NCBI GenBank assembly: GCA_902362775.1
Contig: CABIXV010000001.1
Span: 574,654-638,653, forward strand
Length of the DNA: 64,000 bases
DNA from: Clostridiales bacterium
GTDB lineage: Bacteria > Bacillota > Clostridia > Oscillospirales > Oscillospiraceae
Direction: 5' to 3'
Position numbers and translations under genes: made by a program. The notes below the pieces were generated by a model that was given only the letters and a program-made list of their open reading frames with translations, made no database searches and was not told where the DNA came from. Shown here in pieces: positions 51,214 through 60,630 of this stretch (its first letter is position 1; every line of letters starts with the position of its first letter).

Positions 51214-51545
51214 GCGCCGTGGTTGGGAATGATGGCCACCAGGACCAGGTCCTCGGTGCCGTCATTCATCAGGCGGTGGCCATGGCCCTTGGGGCAGTAA
51301 TGAAAGCTGCCGGGAGCCAGCGGCTCGTCCACTCCGTCACACAGTACCTTTCCGGTCCCGGACAGGATATAGAACGCCTCGCTGTCCACCTCATGGGTGT
51401 GCATCCCCAGGTGGCTGCCGGGGGTCAGGCGGATCTGCATGATCTTGTTATTTTCGTCCTGGAAGGTCCGGGTGTACATCTCCCCCTCCCCGCCTCGAGG
51501 CTTGGGGACCAGGTTCTCCTGCAGCTTTTCAAACTCTATGAGCAT
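51210..51545 (-). CDS. Small cupin-domain protein
   Basis: 111 aa. A single cupin barrel with the metal motif GSHLGMHTHEVDSEAFYILSG (motif 1, HxH...E) and PGSFHYCPKGHGHRLMN (motif 2). The reaction is unknown. AAGGAGGA precedes the ATG. It is translationally coupled to mtaB downstream. Confidence 0.88.
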   Translation of the reverse strand: MLIEFEKLQENLVPKPRGGEGEMYTRTFQDENNKIMQIRLTPGSHLGMHTHEVDSEAFYILSGTGKVLCDGVDEPLAPGSFHYCPKGHGHRLMNDGTEDLVLVAIIPNHGA

Positions 51546-51601
51546 AATTTTTCCTCCTTATGTTGCGCTCTTTCCCTCTGTCTTTCAGGGGAGAGCAGTT
51601 C

Positions 51602-53020
51602 TTACGGCTTGATATCCTGGGGCAGCAGCTCCATCAGCTGCTCCCTGGTGGGGCCGTCCAGCTGGGCCACCCGGTCCGCCTGACGAGCCACCGCCTTCTC
51701 AAAGAGGTTGCGTACCTCTCTGGCGTTGCCAAAGTTCTCGTCCCGGTTCCGGTACAGCTCCTCCAGTTCCCTTCGAGCCAGCCCCTCCCCCTCTCCGGAC
51801 AGGGCATAGCCGTTCTTACGGCACATGGACACGAAAATATCCATAAGCTGGGCGGCGTCGTAGTCCTCAAAGAAGAAATACTTGTTGAATCGGGACTCCA
51901 GTCCCGGATTGGCGTGGATGAATCGCTCCATCCGGTCCGTGTAACCGGCCACGATGACGATCAGGTCCTTTCGGTGGTCCTCCATGTTTTTCAGCAGCAC
52001 CTCGATGGCCTCATGTCCGAAGTCGTTGGCGCTGTCCGAGCTGGCCAGGGCGTAGGCCTCATCGATAAACAGCACGCCGCCCACCGCCTTCTGTACCGCC
52101 TCCTGGGTTTTCAGGGCAGTCTGGCCCACAAAACCGGCCACCAGTCCGGACCGGTCCACCTCCACCATCTGCCCGGTGGACAGCACCCCTATCGCCTGGT
52201 ATATCTTGGCCAGCAGCCGGGCTACCGTGGTCTTGCCAGTCCCCGGATTTCCCATGAATACCAGGTGGAGGGACATGGGCGGGACGGGCAGGCCCGCCTC
52301 CTCCCGAAGCCTGCGCACCTTCACCAGATTGATGAGGCTCTTCACATCGGACTTCACCTTGTCCAGGCCGCATAGCCCGTCCAGCTCGGCCAGCAGCTCC
52401 TCCAACTTGGGACGTTCAGCGGCAGGCCCTTCCTCTTTCTTTTCCGTGGGCTCCTCCCTCTGCGGCTGGGCAGGGGGCGGAGGCGGGACAGGCCGTCGGG
52501 CGATGAAGTCGTCCGCCTTCAAGGCGGGACGGTCAGCACGCAGCCCCTCCTGGTCGCACAGGTGGAGGAGAGTGTCGTTACAGGAGTTGACAAACCCCGC
52601 CTCGCTCTCGCTCACCACATCGTCCACAGCGGCCAGCAGGAGTAGGACCAGGGTAAGCTGGTCAGCAAATCGCCGGGCCAGAGTGGTTCCCTTCATCCGG
52701 TCGTACCGGAGCAGGTCCTGGAAAAAGGCGGGGGGCTGAAACAGGTCAAAGCCGGCCACCCCTGTGGCCACCTCCCAGTACAGGGCGGAGGGCACCGGAT
52801 TCCCGGCAGAATAGACCGCATTATAAAATTCCACATGTCGGGGAGTGATGGCGCTGGCGTTGTCCGCCTGCCACACCCCCAGGGCATATTGGCGCATATA
52901 GCCGTCCACCTGACGGCTGAACGTCAGGCGCAGAGCCGGGTCCGGAATCAATTTGCGGAAGGCGGTGACGATTTCGTTGTACTGCTTATGCACCTCGCCG
53001 GCGGTCATAGTCCCCTTCAT
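51602..53020 (-). CDS. CbbX/SpoVK-like AAA ATPase with helical N-terminal domain
   Basis: 472 aa. Residues about 1-170 form a helical, TerB-like domain of unknown role; about 175-200 is a Pro/Glu-rich linker; about 205-472 is an AAA domain like CbbX/SpoVK (MGNPGTGKTTVARLL Walker A, GVLFIDEAYAL Walker B, VAGYTDRMERFI, ESRFNKYFFFEDY). Probably a remodelling ATPase; in spore formers the family member SpoVK is needed for spore maturation. The target is unknown. Confidence 0.85.
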   Translation of the reverse strand: MKGTMTAGEVHKQYNEIVTAFRKLIPDPALRLTFSRQVDGYMRQYALGVWQADNASAITPRHVEFYNAVYSAGNPVPSALYWEVATGVAGFDLFQPPAFFQDLLRYDRMKGTTLARRFADQLTLVLLLLAAVDDVVSESEAGFVNSCNDTLLHLCDQEGLRADRPALKADDFIARRPVPPPPPAQPQREEPTEKKEEGPAAERPKLEELLAELDGLCGLDKVKSDVKSLINLVKVRRLREEAGLPVPPMSLHLVFMGNPGTGKTTVARLLAKIYQAIGVLSTGQMVEVDRSGLVAGFVGQTALKTQEAVQKAVGGVLFIDEAYALASSDSANDFGHEAIEVLLKNMEDHRKDLIVIVAGYTDRMERFIHANPGLESRFNKYFFFEDYDAAQLMDIFVSMCRKNGYALSGEGEGLARRELEELYRNRDENFGNAREVRNLFEKAVARQADRVAQLDGPTREQLMELLPQDIKP

Positions 53021-53179
53021 CGCGCACCCCTCTCTTCCCGCGCCAGCGGCACGGGGGCTTTGTTCCTTTTATTATAAAAGAAAGGGGGGCGGCGGTCAAG
53101 GATACACGCCTCCCTTTCTCTCCTTCTCACGAAATTCCGACATAAGATTATGAACATTTTGTTATTTCGACATTTTTCG

Positions 53180-53208
53180 TTGACGACACTATAAAATCCT
53201 TGTACAAT
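53180..53208 (+). promoter_or_regulatory. Promoter of the zinc-ribbon/SH3 membrane protein
   Basis: TTGACG (53180-53185), 17 bp and TACAAT (53203-53208), 56 nt before the ATG. A second TATAAA lies inside the spacer. Confidence 0.5.
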
Positions 53209-53263
53209 GGACTATATCCCCTTGTTGACGCAAGGATATCCTAGCTTGTGGAGGAACTCGATC

Positions 53264-54265
53264 ATGGCAGAAAAACAGGCCCCCTCCCGCCGCGGCGGAG
53301 CCAGCACCCAGAATGCTCCCCGGCGCAACGATGTGATACGCTGTGACAAATGCGGCGAGTACTACGCAACTACTTATAAACGCTGTCCCTTCTGTGACGA
53401 GCGCCCTGGACGGGGCGGAGGCAGTGGACGGCGTGTGGCCAATACCCGAGGCGGCGGCTACGGAGGACCGGTGAATCCGGTCCAGGTGGTAGCTCTGGTC
53501 ATCTCTCTGGTCTTGATCATCGCCGCGCTGTTTATCGTCTTTACCAAACTGCTCCCCCTGTTTACCCAGGACAAGGACGGTGGCTCCTCCTCGGCGGGTA
53601 CCAGCCAGAGCACCTCCATCGGCGGCTCCACCTCTACAAGCTCCCCTGACGGCAGCTCCCCCAATTCCAGCCAGAGTGGCGGAGACCAGTCAGAGCAGCC
53701 GGATCCCCAGCCCGACCCCGAACCTGTGGCTGTGTCCAGCCTGACGCTGAATAAGTCCGACATCACCCTCCAGGCCAATGAAACATTTGAATTTGTGGTC
53801 AAGGTGGACCCCGCCGACGCCACAGTTGCCTGGTCCAGCAGCGATGAGTCGGCCCTGACCGTCACCCAGGACGGTATGATCACCAATGTGAATACCACCG
53901 GTGATCTGGTCAAGGTCACGGTCACCGCCACCGCCGGAGACAAGACCGCCCAGTGTACTGTTTACTGCAGGGGTTCTGGCACCTCCTCCAGCGGCAGCAC
54001 CGGCGGCCAGAGTGGAAATACTGGCTCTACCGGTGGGAGCACTGGAACTACCGGCACCATCGCCCCTAACACGCCCGCCACCATTGTAAACGCTGAGAAC
54101 GGTTTGAATATCCGCTCCGGCCCAGGCAAGGAGTACGACGTGGTGGCCAGTGCTTCCAACGGCGCCAAGATCACCGTCTTGGAGGAAACCAACGGCTGGT
54201 GCAAATTTGACTACGGCGGAGGCAAAATCGGCTACATATCCAAGGACTATGTCTCGGTCGGCTGA
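53264..54265 (+). CDS. Membrane-anchored protein with zinc ribbon, Ig-like and SH3 domains
   Basis: 333 aa from the ATG at 53264 (GGAGG, 9-nt spacer). A cytosolic zinc ribbon CDKCGEYY...CPFCDE (about 26-46), one transmembrane helix (about 72-96), a Ser/Thr/Gly/Pro-rich linker, a bacterial Ig-like (Big_2) domain (about 160-245; SLTLNKSDITLQANETFEF), another Gly/Ser/Thr linker, and a C-terminal SH3 type 3 domain (about 275-333; NIRSGPGKEYDVV) that usually binds cell wall. A plausible sensor or wall anchor; function unproven. A terminator follows. Confidence 0.82.
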   Translation: MAEKQAPSRRGGASTQNAPRRNDVIRCDKCGEYYATTYKRCPFCDERPGRGGGSGRRVANTRGGGYGGPVNPVQVVALVISLVLIIAALFIVFTKLLPLFTQDKDGGSSSAGTSQSTSIGGSTSTSSPDGSSPNSSQSGGDQSEQPDPQPDPEPVAVSSLTLNKSDITLQANETFEFVVKVDPADATVAWSSSDESALTVTQDGMITNVNTTGDLVKVTVTATAGDKTAQCTVYCRGSGTSSSGSTGGQSGNTGSTGGSTGTTGTIAPNTPATIVNAENGLNIRSGPGKEYDVVASASNGAKITVLEETNGWCKFDYGGGKIGYISKDYVSVG

Positions 54266-54278
54266 TATTCATTGAAAG

Positions 54279-54306
54279 CTGGGGCCCGCTGGGCCCCAGT
54301 TTTTCT
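54279..54306 (+). terminator. Terminator of the SH3-domain gene
   Basis: CTGGGGCCC and GGGCCCCAG form a perfect stem followed by TTTTTC. Confidence 0.88.
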
Positions 54307-54353
54307 TGACATTCCAATTAGACAGTTGTAAAATATAGATAGACAAACGTCTA
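54306..54353 (+). promoter_or_regulatory. Promoter/operator of the BlaI-M56 pair
   Basis: TTGACA (54306-54311), 17 bp and TAAAAT (54329-54334). A TAGAC-AAAC-GTCTA palindrome (54340-54353) lies just after the start point, and a second ATTAGAC half-site is in the spacer (54317-54323). This is the layout of a BlaI/MecI-type autorepressed promoter. Confidence 0.75.
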
Positions 54354-54369
54354 ATAAGGAGGTGCCGAT

Positions 54370-54747
54370 ATGACCGACGCGCTGACCCGACTTCCCGACG
54401 CGGAGCTTGAGGTGATGCAGGCCCTGTGGGCCCTGGACACCTACCCTGCTCACACGGCGGACATCGCCGCCCGGCTGGAGCGGGACTGGAAGGCCCCCAC
54501 CCTGCTCAAGCTGCTCTCCCGGTTGGAGGAACGGGGCTTCGTCCGAGGGGAGAAGGCCGGCAGAGCGAACCTGTATACCCCGCTGGTCGCCCAAAAGGAC
54601 TATCTGAAGGCCGAGAGCCGCTCCTTTCTGGACCGGCTCCACGGCGGCTCGCTGCCCAGTCTGGTGGCCGCCCTGCTGCCCGACGCCAAGCTGACCCAGG
54701 AGGACGTGGCCGCGCTGGAGGCGCTGCTGGAAAAAGGAGGTCGCTGA
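54370..54747 (+). CDS. BlaI/MecI/CopY-family repressor
   Basis: 125 aa. A winged helix at about 5-75 (LPDAELEVMQALWALD; TADIAARLERDWKAPTLLKLLSRLEERGF) and a C-terminal dimerisation helix. In the family, a partner M56 protease triggers repressor cleavage and derepression. It is followed 1 bp later by the M56 gene. A ribosome binding site AAGGAGG precedes the start. Confidence 0.92.
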   Translation: MTDALTRLPDAELEVMQALWALDTYPAHTADIAARLERDWKAPTLLKLLSRLEERGFVRGEKAGRANLYTPLVAQKDYLKAESRSFLDRLHGGSLPSLVAALLPDAKLTQEDVAALEALLEKGGR

Positions 54748-54748
54748 T

Positions 54749-57337
54749 ATGGCAGAAAATCTGACCCATCTTCTGGCCACCAGCCTGGGCTTTGGGGCCC
54801 TGATCGCCCTGCTTCTGTTCCTGCGCCGGCGGCTGGAGGGGCGGTTTGCCCCAACCTGGTGGCGGCAGGTGTGGACCTGGCTGATGGTGGTCATGTTCCT
54901 GTACCTGCCCGCCCGGTCCTTTCTGGCCGTCTGGGTACCCTCCCTCGTTGATGTGGCCACCCCCCAGGCGGTGGTGGAGGGGGCTTACGACCGGGTGAAC
55001 GGCTATTCGCGGGACCACGAGCGGATCGTGGAGGCCGGGAGCGGCGGGGGCGGCGGAGCTATGGCGACCATTGATGGAGAAAATATCTGGTTCCGACACC
55101 ATGTCCACTATGAGGATGCCGCGGGCCGGGATGTGCTGATCCGGGACAACGACTACCTGCGCACGGTCACCATAGACGGCACCACCACCTATACCGTCCA
55201 CTGGACTGGAATGGCCTATCTTGTTTACTGGCTGACCGCCGCCGCCCTCTTTTTCGGGGGGCTGGTCCGCTATGGGCTGTTCCGCCGCCGGGCTCTCCGG
55301 CAGAGCATCCCCGTCGGGGAGGAGGATCTGGCCGCCCTGGCGGAGCAGAGGAGGGTGGTGGGCTGTGACCGCCCGCTGGAACTGTACCGCTGCACCCTGG
55401 TCCACACTCCGCTGCTCATGGGATTTCTCCACCCGGTCATTCTGCTGCCCCAGGGCCAGACCGGCGGCAGTCTGGGGACCGCCCTGGCTCACGAGCTGAC
55501 CCACCTGAAGCACCGGGACACCGGCTATCTGCTTCTGATTTCTCTGGTCCGAAGTCTCCACTGGTTTAACCCTCTGGTATGGCTCATGGCCCGCCGGGCG
55601 CGGCAGGACGTGGAACTGTGCTGTGACTACGAGCTGCTGAAGGTCCGGGACGAGGCGGGCCGCCGGGCCTATGGCCGGACCCTTCTGGACCAGATGACCG
55701 CCGGGGAGCATGGCCTGTCCCGGCTGACCACCGGCTTTTCCGGGGACAAGAGGGAGGTCTTTGCCCGCTTCCGGGCCATCATGGACAGCTCCCCCAAGCG
55801 CCGGGGCCGGGCGGCGATGGCGGCGGCGATGGCCGCCGCTGTGCTGGCAGGCAGCCTGGTTGGCTGTCAGGCCGAGGCAGATAGGCCGGAGGGGGATGGA
55901 GCCTGGATCACCGCCCTGGACCCGGAGGCGGGCACAGTCGCCTATGTCCCCCTGACCCGGGAGCAGCTGTCCGACCCCGACGCCCTGTGGGATGAGGTAT
56001 TTTCCGGAAATCTCCTGTCCCGTGAGCGCACAGCGGAGCTGGCGGAGGGGGCGTCTCTGCTCCACACTTGGGAGGGGGAGGCCTACTCCCTCAACCCCGT
56101 TACCATTCAGCACACCGTTGGCATGTCCCAGGCCGGTGTCCCCGGCGAGGTGGTGCTGGACGGAGCGGGGCGGGCGGTCCGGGTCCAGCTCTCTGACAGC
56201 GCCCATTTGGCTTTGGACGGGGCCAGCCTGGACTTTACTGGCTGGTGCGGCCGGATAGAGCTTCCGGGGCCGGGGGCCGCCCTTCTCTCCTCCATTCCTG
56301 TGGAGCCGGGCAGCATCTTTTTCTACGACGGCGGGGATAGTGTAACCATCGACCCGCAGAGCAGACAGGGCGCTGACAGCGACCACACTCAATATACCCT
56401 GCCGGTGTCAGCGGAGGCCGCCCAGGCCTGGGCAGAGCTGGAGGGGGACGATTTGGCCTATGGATATACCCTCACGGTAGTGGACGGCACGGTTACTCAA
56501 ATTGAGGCGAGGCCCTCGCCGGGGGCCTACCTTCCGTTGCCTCCCTCTGACGCGCTGAAGGCCATGTCGGACCTTCAGGGCGGGGATATTGCGGATATCT
56601 CCTTCTCCGGCGGCCCAGTGACCGTCGGCTGGGCGGAGGGGTTGGACCGGGATAAGCTGGCCCGTATGATCCGTCAGGCCGCCGGACAGCCTCAGGTTCC
56701 AGAGGCTGTCACGCACAGTGACGAGGGCTTTCTGGACTATGGGCTTTGGACACTGAACCTCTATCTCAAAGACGGCAGCCGCCTTTCCCTCTACGCAGGG
56801 CGGGCAGAGGATCAGGTCAGCATCTCGGAGACCGTCCATCTGCAAGAATGCCCGGAGCTGTATTACTTGATCCGTTCCGCCTCAGACAGCACCCAGCACA
56901 TCGCCGTCACAGACCCTGCCATCCTGGAGGTAATGGATCAGGTGCTGACAGATACCCTGGCCCTGTGGAATACGCCGGACCACGGCGGCGAATACAGGGC
57001 GTCCTATCTAGACGCTCAACTCACTGCCCTCTCCCTGCTGGAACCTCCGGAACCACTGGGGGACAGCGTGGCGCTGTACGGTTATGACCTGGGCTTTGTG
57101 GTGGATGACCTATTCAATGCCCCATGGGCGGACAGCTCCTGGGTAGACAGCCAGCTTCGCTATCATACCGGACTTAACGCTTATCTGGCGGCAGAGCGTG
57201 GAGGGGATGGCTCCGTCCTCCGCTGGGGTACCTTTCTGCACAAGTGCTCTCCGCCCTTTGGCAGTTGGGATGAAGAAATGCGGAGCGCCTTTTCCACCAG
57301 CGCCGCCCACGCCCTGGAGCGGGGCGGGGTGGAATAG
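54749..57337 (+). CDS. BlaR1-like M56 metalloprotease with a large novel C-terminal sensor region
   Basis: 862 aa, longer than BlaR1/MecR1 (~590). Transmembrane helices near 8-25, 40-64 and 155-177; the M56 zinc site H248-E-L-T-H252 with the downstream ELCCDYELLK acid; then a helix at about 360-382 ending in LVGC. The remaining ~480 external residues (about 383-862) have none of the penicillin-binding motifs (SxxK, SxN, KTG) in canonical form and appear to be several beta-rich modules. So it signals through BlaI, but the inducer is probably not a beta-lactam. Confidence 0.85.
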   Translation: MAENLTHLLATSLGFGALIALLLFLRRRLEGRFAPTWWRQVWTWLMVVMFLYLPARSFLAVWVPSLVDVATPQAVVEGAYDRVNGYSRDHERIVEAGSGGGGGAMATIDGENIWFRHHVHYEDAAGRDVLIRDNDYLRTVTIDGTTTYTVHWTGMAYLVYWLTAAALFFGGLVRYGLFRRRALRQSIPVGEEDLAALAEQRRVVGCDRPLELYRCTLVHTPLLMGFLHPVILLPQGQTGGSLGTALAHELTHLKHRDTGYLLLISLVRSLHWFNPLVWLMARRARQDVELCCDYELLKVRDEAGRRAYGRTLLDQMTAGEHGLSRLTTGFSGDKREVFARFRAIMDSSPKRRGRAAMAAAMAAAVLAGSLVGCQAEADRPEGDGAWITALDPEAGTVAYVPLTREQLSDPDALWDEVFSGNLLSRERTAELAEGASLLHTWEGEAYSLNPVTIQHTVGMSQAGVPGEVVLDGAGRAVRVQLSDSAHLALDGASLDFTGWCGRIELPGPGAALLSSIPVEPGSIFFYDGGDSVTIDPQSRQGADSDHTQYTLPVSAEAAQAWAELEGDDLAYGYTLTVVDGTVTQIEARPSPGAYLPLPPSDALKAMSDLQGGDIADISFSGGPVTVGWAEGLDRDKLARMIRQAAGQPQVPEAVTHSDEGFLDYGLWTLNLYLKDGSRLSLYAGRAEDQVSISETVHLQECPELYYLIRSASDSTQHIAVTDPAILEVMDQVLTDTLALWNTPDHGGEYRASYLDAQLTALSLLEPPEPLGDSVALYGYDLGFVVDDLFNAPWADSSWVDSQLRYHTGLNAYLAAERGGDGSVLRWGTFLHKCSPPFGSWDEEMRSAFSTSAAHALERGGVE

Positions 57338-57481
57338 CACCCCAACGACAGTGCGTGAGGCCGGCGGCAGAAAGCCGCCGGCCTCTTGAAATTTCCCATA
57401 AATTACGGTAAGATAACAAAAGAAACTGGGCGGCGGGGCCGCTCTTGTCAACGAGATTCACTCCATAGGAGGTTTTTTATC

Positions 57482-59404
57482 ATGCGGGACGGATTTATCA
57501 AAGTGGCCGCCGGTACCCCGGAGATCCGGGTGGCCGACTGTGCCTATAACGCCCGACAGTGCATCGCCCTGATCCGGGAAGCTCAGGGGCAGGGCGTCAA
57601 AGTCCTGGCCCTTCCGGAATTATGTCTGACCGGCTATACCTGTGGCGACCTGTTTTTCCAGGACACCCTGCTCCGCGGCGCCGAAGATGCGCTGGGGCAG
57701 ATGCTGGAGGCCACCCGTCCCGTGGATATGCTGGTGGCCCTGGGGCTTCCGGTGCGGGCGGAGGGCAAGCTTTACAACTGCGCCGCTGTGCTCTGCCGGG
57801 GGGAGCTGCTGGGGCTGGTGCCTAAAACCTGCCTGCCCAACTACGGGGAATTTTATGAGAAGCGGTGGTTTGAGCCCGGGCCGGAGGAGGAATTTCTCTC
57901 TCTGACCCTGTGCGGACAGGAGGTCTTTCTGGGCAAGCGCCACCTGTTCCGGTGCGACACTCTGCCCGATCTGGTGGTCGGCGTGGAGATCTGCGAGGAT
58001 CTGTGGTCCTCCGCCCCCCCCTCCGTTTTTCTGGCCCAGTCCGGCGCCACTCTGATCCTAAATCTGTCGGCTTCCAACGAGACGGTGGGCAAGGCGGACT
58101 ATCGACGGGCTCTGGTTGCCGGTCAGTCCGGGCGTCTGATGTGCGGCTATGTCTATGCCGACGCCGGCGAGGGGGAGTCCACCACCGATCTGGTCTTTGC
58201 CGGCCACAATCTGATTGCGGAAAACGGGACCGTCCTGGCGGAGCGCCGCTTTGCGGATGGACTGACTGTCAGCGAGGTGGATGTGGCCCGGATCGCCTTC
58301 GAGCGCCGCCGCATCACTACCTTCCCCCCCGCCAGACAGGAGCGGATGGACTGGTCCGAATTCTCGCTGGAGCCGGTGGAAACCTCCCTCACACGCCCCA
58401 TTGGGACAAATCCCTTTGTCCCCGACGACAGCGGTGACCGGGACCGGCGCTGCCGGGAGATCCTGCATATCGCCGCTCTAGGCTTAAAAAAGCGGCTGGC
58501 TCATACTGGGGCCAAAAGCGCCGTGGTGGGGCTGTCCGGTGGGCTGGACTCTACCTTGGCCCTGCTCATCACCGCCAGGGCCATGGATTTGCTAGGCCGG
58601 CCCCGCACGGACATCACCGCTGTCACCATGCCCTGCTTTGGCACCACCAGCCGTACCAAGTCTAACGCCCAGCTGCTGGCCGAGCGAATCGGGACCACAT
58701 TCCAGACCATCGATATCGGCGAGGCGGTGCGAGTCCACTTCCGGGATATCGGCCAGTCTATGGACGACCTATCCGTCACCTTTGAAAATGGCCAGGCCCG
58801 GGAGCGTACCCAGGTTCTGATGGATGTAGCCAACCACCAGGGTGGGCTGGTCATCGGTACAGGCGACCTCTCCGAGCTGGCTCTGGGCTGGGCCACCTAC
58901 AACGGAGACCATATGTCCATGTATGGCGTGAACGGCTCTATTCCTAAAACTCTGGTACGCCATCTGGTGGCCTACTCCGCAGATACGGTGGAGCCCTCCG
59001 ACCCCGAACTGGCCGCCGTTCTGCGGGATATCCTGGACACTCCCGTCTCTCCAGAGCTGCTCCCCCCCAAGGAGGGGGAGATCGCCCAACGGACCGAGGA
59101 TCTGGTTGGACCCTACGAGCTGCACGACTTTTTCCTTTACTACGCCGTCCGCTGGGGCTTCTCCCCCCGCAAGGTGTTCCGGCTGGCCTTGTACGCCCTG
59201 GGGAACTACTATGACCGGGCGGCCATCCTGAAGTGGCTCCAAAATTTCTACCGCCGCTTCTTTGCCCAGCAGTTCAAACGCTCCTGCCTGCCCGACGGGC
59301 CCAAGGTGGGCTCCCTGACTCTGTCTCCCCGTGGAGACTGGCGGATGCCCAGCGATGCGGTGAACTCCCTCTGGATGGAGGAGCTGGATCAGCTTCAAAG
59401 CTAA
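57482..59404 (+). CDS. nadE: Glutamine-dependent NAD+ synthetase
   Basis: 640 aa. N-terminal CN-hydrolase glutaminase with the triad in LPELCLTGY (Glu), PKTCLPNYGEF (Lys) and VGVEICEDLW (Cys); C-terminal synthetase with GLSGGLDSTLALL (PP-loop) and TGDLSELALGWATYNGDHM. It converts nicotinate adenine dinucleotide to NAD+ using glutamine nitrogen. AGGAGG precedes the ATG at 57482. Confidence 0.96.
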   Translation: MRDGFIKVAAGTPEIRVADCAYNARQCIALIREAQGQGVKVLALPELCLTGYTCGDLFFQDTLLRGAEDALGQMLEATRPVDMLVALGLPVRAEGKLYNCAAVLCRGELLGLVPKTCLPNYGEFYEKRWFEPGPEEEFLSLTLCGQEVFLGKRHLFRCDTLPDLVVGVEICEDLWSSAPPSVFLAQSGATLILNLSASNETVGKADYRRALVAGQSGRLMCGYVYADAGEGESTTDLVFAGHNLIAENGTVLAERRFADGLTVSEVDVARIAFERRRITTFPPARQERMDWSEFSLEPVETSLTRPIGTNPFVPDDSGDRDRRCREILHIAALGLKKRLAHTGAKSAVVGLSGGLDSTLALLITARAMDLLGRPRTDITAVTMPCFGTTSRTKSNAQLLAERIGTTFQTIDIGEAVRVHFRDIGQSMDDLSVTFENGQARERTQVLMDVANHQGGLVIGTGDLSELALGWATYNGDHMSMYGVNGSIPKTLVRHLVAYSADTVEPSDPELAAVLRDILDTPVSPELLPPKEGEIAQRTEDLVGPYELHDFFLYYAVRWGFSPRKVFRLALYALGNYYDRAAILKWLQNFYRRFFAQQFKRSCLPDGPKVGSLTLSPRGDWRMPSDAVNSLWMEELDQLQS

Positions 59405-59466
59405 CCGGAAATAGGCTATCAGCCGCTTTTGAGACCCAGCCCAAATCCGCCTGCAACAGAAAAGGC

Positions 59467-59502
59467 AAACCGCGGCCCCGGTGTTTCGGGGCCGCGGTTT
59501 TT
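59467..59502. terminator. Bidirectional terminator between nadE and the LysR gene
   Basis: AAACCGCGGCCCCG pairs with CGGGGCCGCGGTTT around a GTGTTT loop; T/A runs flank both sides and the LysR stop lies at its right edge. Confidence 0.88.
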
Positions 59503-60430
59503 ACTGCAGCACTTCCTTTGTAATCTCTATAAACCGCTCGCCAAAATGGGACAAATATCGGTCCTGACGAAATCCAGCTACCAGCTTGCTGAAGGTGGAG
59601 GGGTCCGTGAGGGGAAACAGGTCTACCCCACCCGCCGATGCCGTGGGGGATGGAATGGCCCGTAGAAACAGCTCCGGACAAATGGTAATCCCGATGCCAG
59701 ATTGCGCCATCGCTAAGGTGGTAACCGTATTTTCTGTTTCCAAAATCAGCTTTGGCTTGAAGTAATACCGGCTGAAATACTGATCAATAATATTCCGTGT
59801 CCGGTTTCCCCGCTTAATGAGGATAAAAGGCACCTGCTGGAACGCTCCGATATCCGCTCCCTGTGCAAACTGGGCCCGGACCTCCTCCGCTCGCTCGCCA
59901 AATAACTCGTCGGTGAAGGCTCTGGGCACCACCATGACTAATCTTTGCTCCGTCAGAGGTTCGGTTCGCACACCATCCATCATGATGGGCTGAAAGCAGA
60001 TAATCAGGTCCACTCGGCCGTGGGACAGCTCGTCCTCCAACTGGGTAGAGTTTCCCTCAAAAAGAGAAAATTCCACCAAAGGGAACTCCTGTCGAAATTT
60101 TGGCAGGATATCCGGCATAAGCGCCAGACCGCAGGTATGGGAGATCCCGACCCTCAGCATTCCTAAGTAGTGGCGGTTGATATCTCCTACTTTGGTCTGA
60201 TATTGGCTGTACAGGTCTAGGATCTGGGTAGCCGTTTCCACCAGCAGACCGCCGGCATAAGTCAGAGACAGTTTGGGGGAGCGGGTAAAGAGCTTAACAT
60301 CCAGTTCCCGCTCCATATTGCTGATGTGATTGGACAAGGACTGTTGGGAGATATACAGCCGCTCTGCGGCCCGAGTAATGTTTAGTTCTTCAGCTACCAT
60401 CAAAAAATATTTTAGATGCAGAAAATTCAT
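59501..60430 (-). CDS. LysR-family transcriptional regulator
   Basis: 309 aa from the ATG at 60430 (GAGG upstream). Winged HTH MNFLHLKYFLMVAEELNITR...RLYISQQSLSNHISNME and a periplasmic-binding-like effector domain. It is divergent from the 2-hydroxyacid dehydrogenase and probably controls it with a small organic-acid inducer. The frame is open further upstream but that stretch overlaps the promoters. Confidence 0.9.
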   Translation of the reverse strand: MNFLHLKYFLMVAEELNITRAAERLYISQQSLSNHISNMERELDVKLFTRSPKLSLTYAGGLLVETATQILDLYSQYQTKVGDINRHYLGMLRVGISHTCGLALMPDILPKFRQEFPLVEFSLFEGNSTQLEDELSHGRVDLIICFQPIMMDGVRTEPLTEQRLVMVVPRAFTDELFGERAEEVRAQFAQGADIGAFQQVPFILIKRGNRTRNIIDQYFSRYYFKPKLILETENTVTTLAMAQSGIGITICPELFLRAIPSPTASAGGVDLFPLTDPSTFSKLVAGFRQDRYLSHFGERFIEITKEVLQ

Positions 60431-60470
60431 ACTTAGCCTCCTTGACTTTGACGGAGTTCCTTCACTTTTT

Positions 60471-60557
60471 TTGTGGTATGCAACTATTTTATCACAGTCA
60501 AACAGTTGTGGCAACCATAACCAAAAAAGTGATATTCTTGGCAAAGATTTTGTGGCA
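60471..60557. promoter_or_regulatory. Divergent LysR / 2-hydroxyacid dehydrogenase control region
   Basis: Three direct copies of TTGTGG(T/C)A start at 60471, 60506 and 60550. The lysR promoter on the minus strand is TTGCCA (60509-60514), 17 bp, TAAAAT (60486-60491). On the plus strand TGGCATAAT is an extended -10 inside the third copy. The repeats overlap both promoters and are candidate LysR sites. Confidence 0.55.
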
Positions 60558-60630
60558 TAATAGGGATAGTGAAAAAGGAAATCAACAAAAGGTATGTCCA
60601 AACATATTTTTAAGGAAGGATTGATCATTT

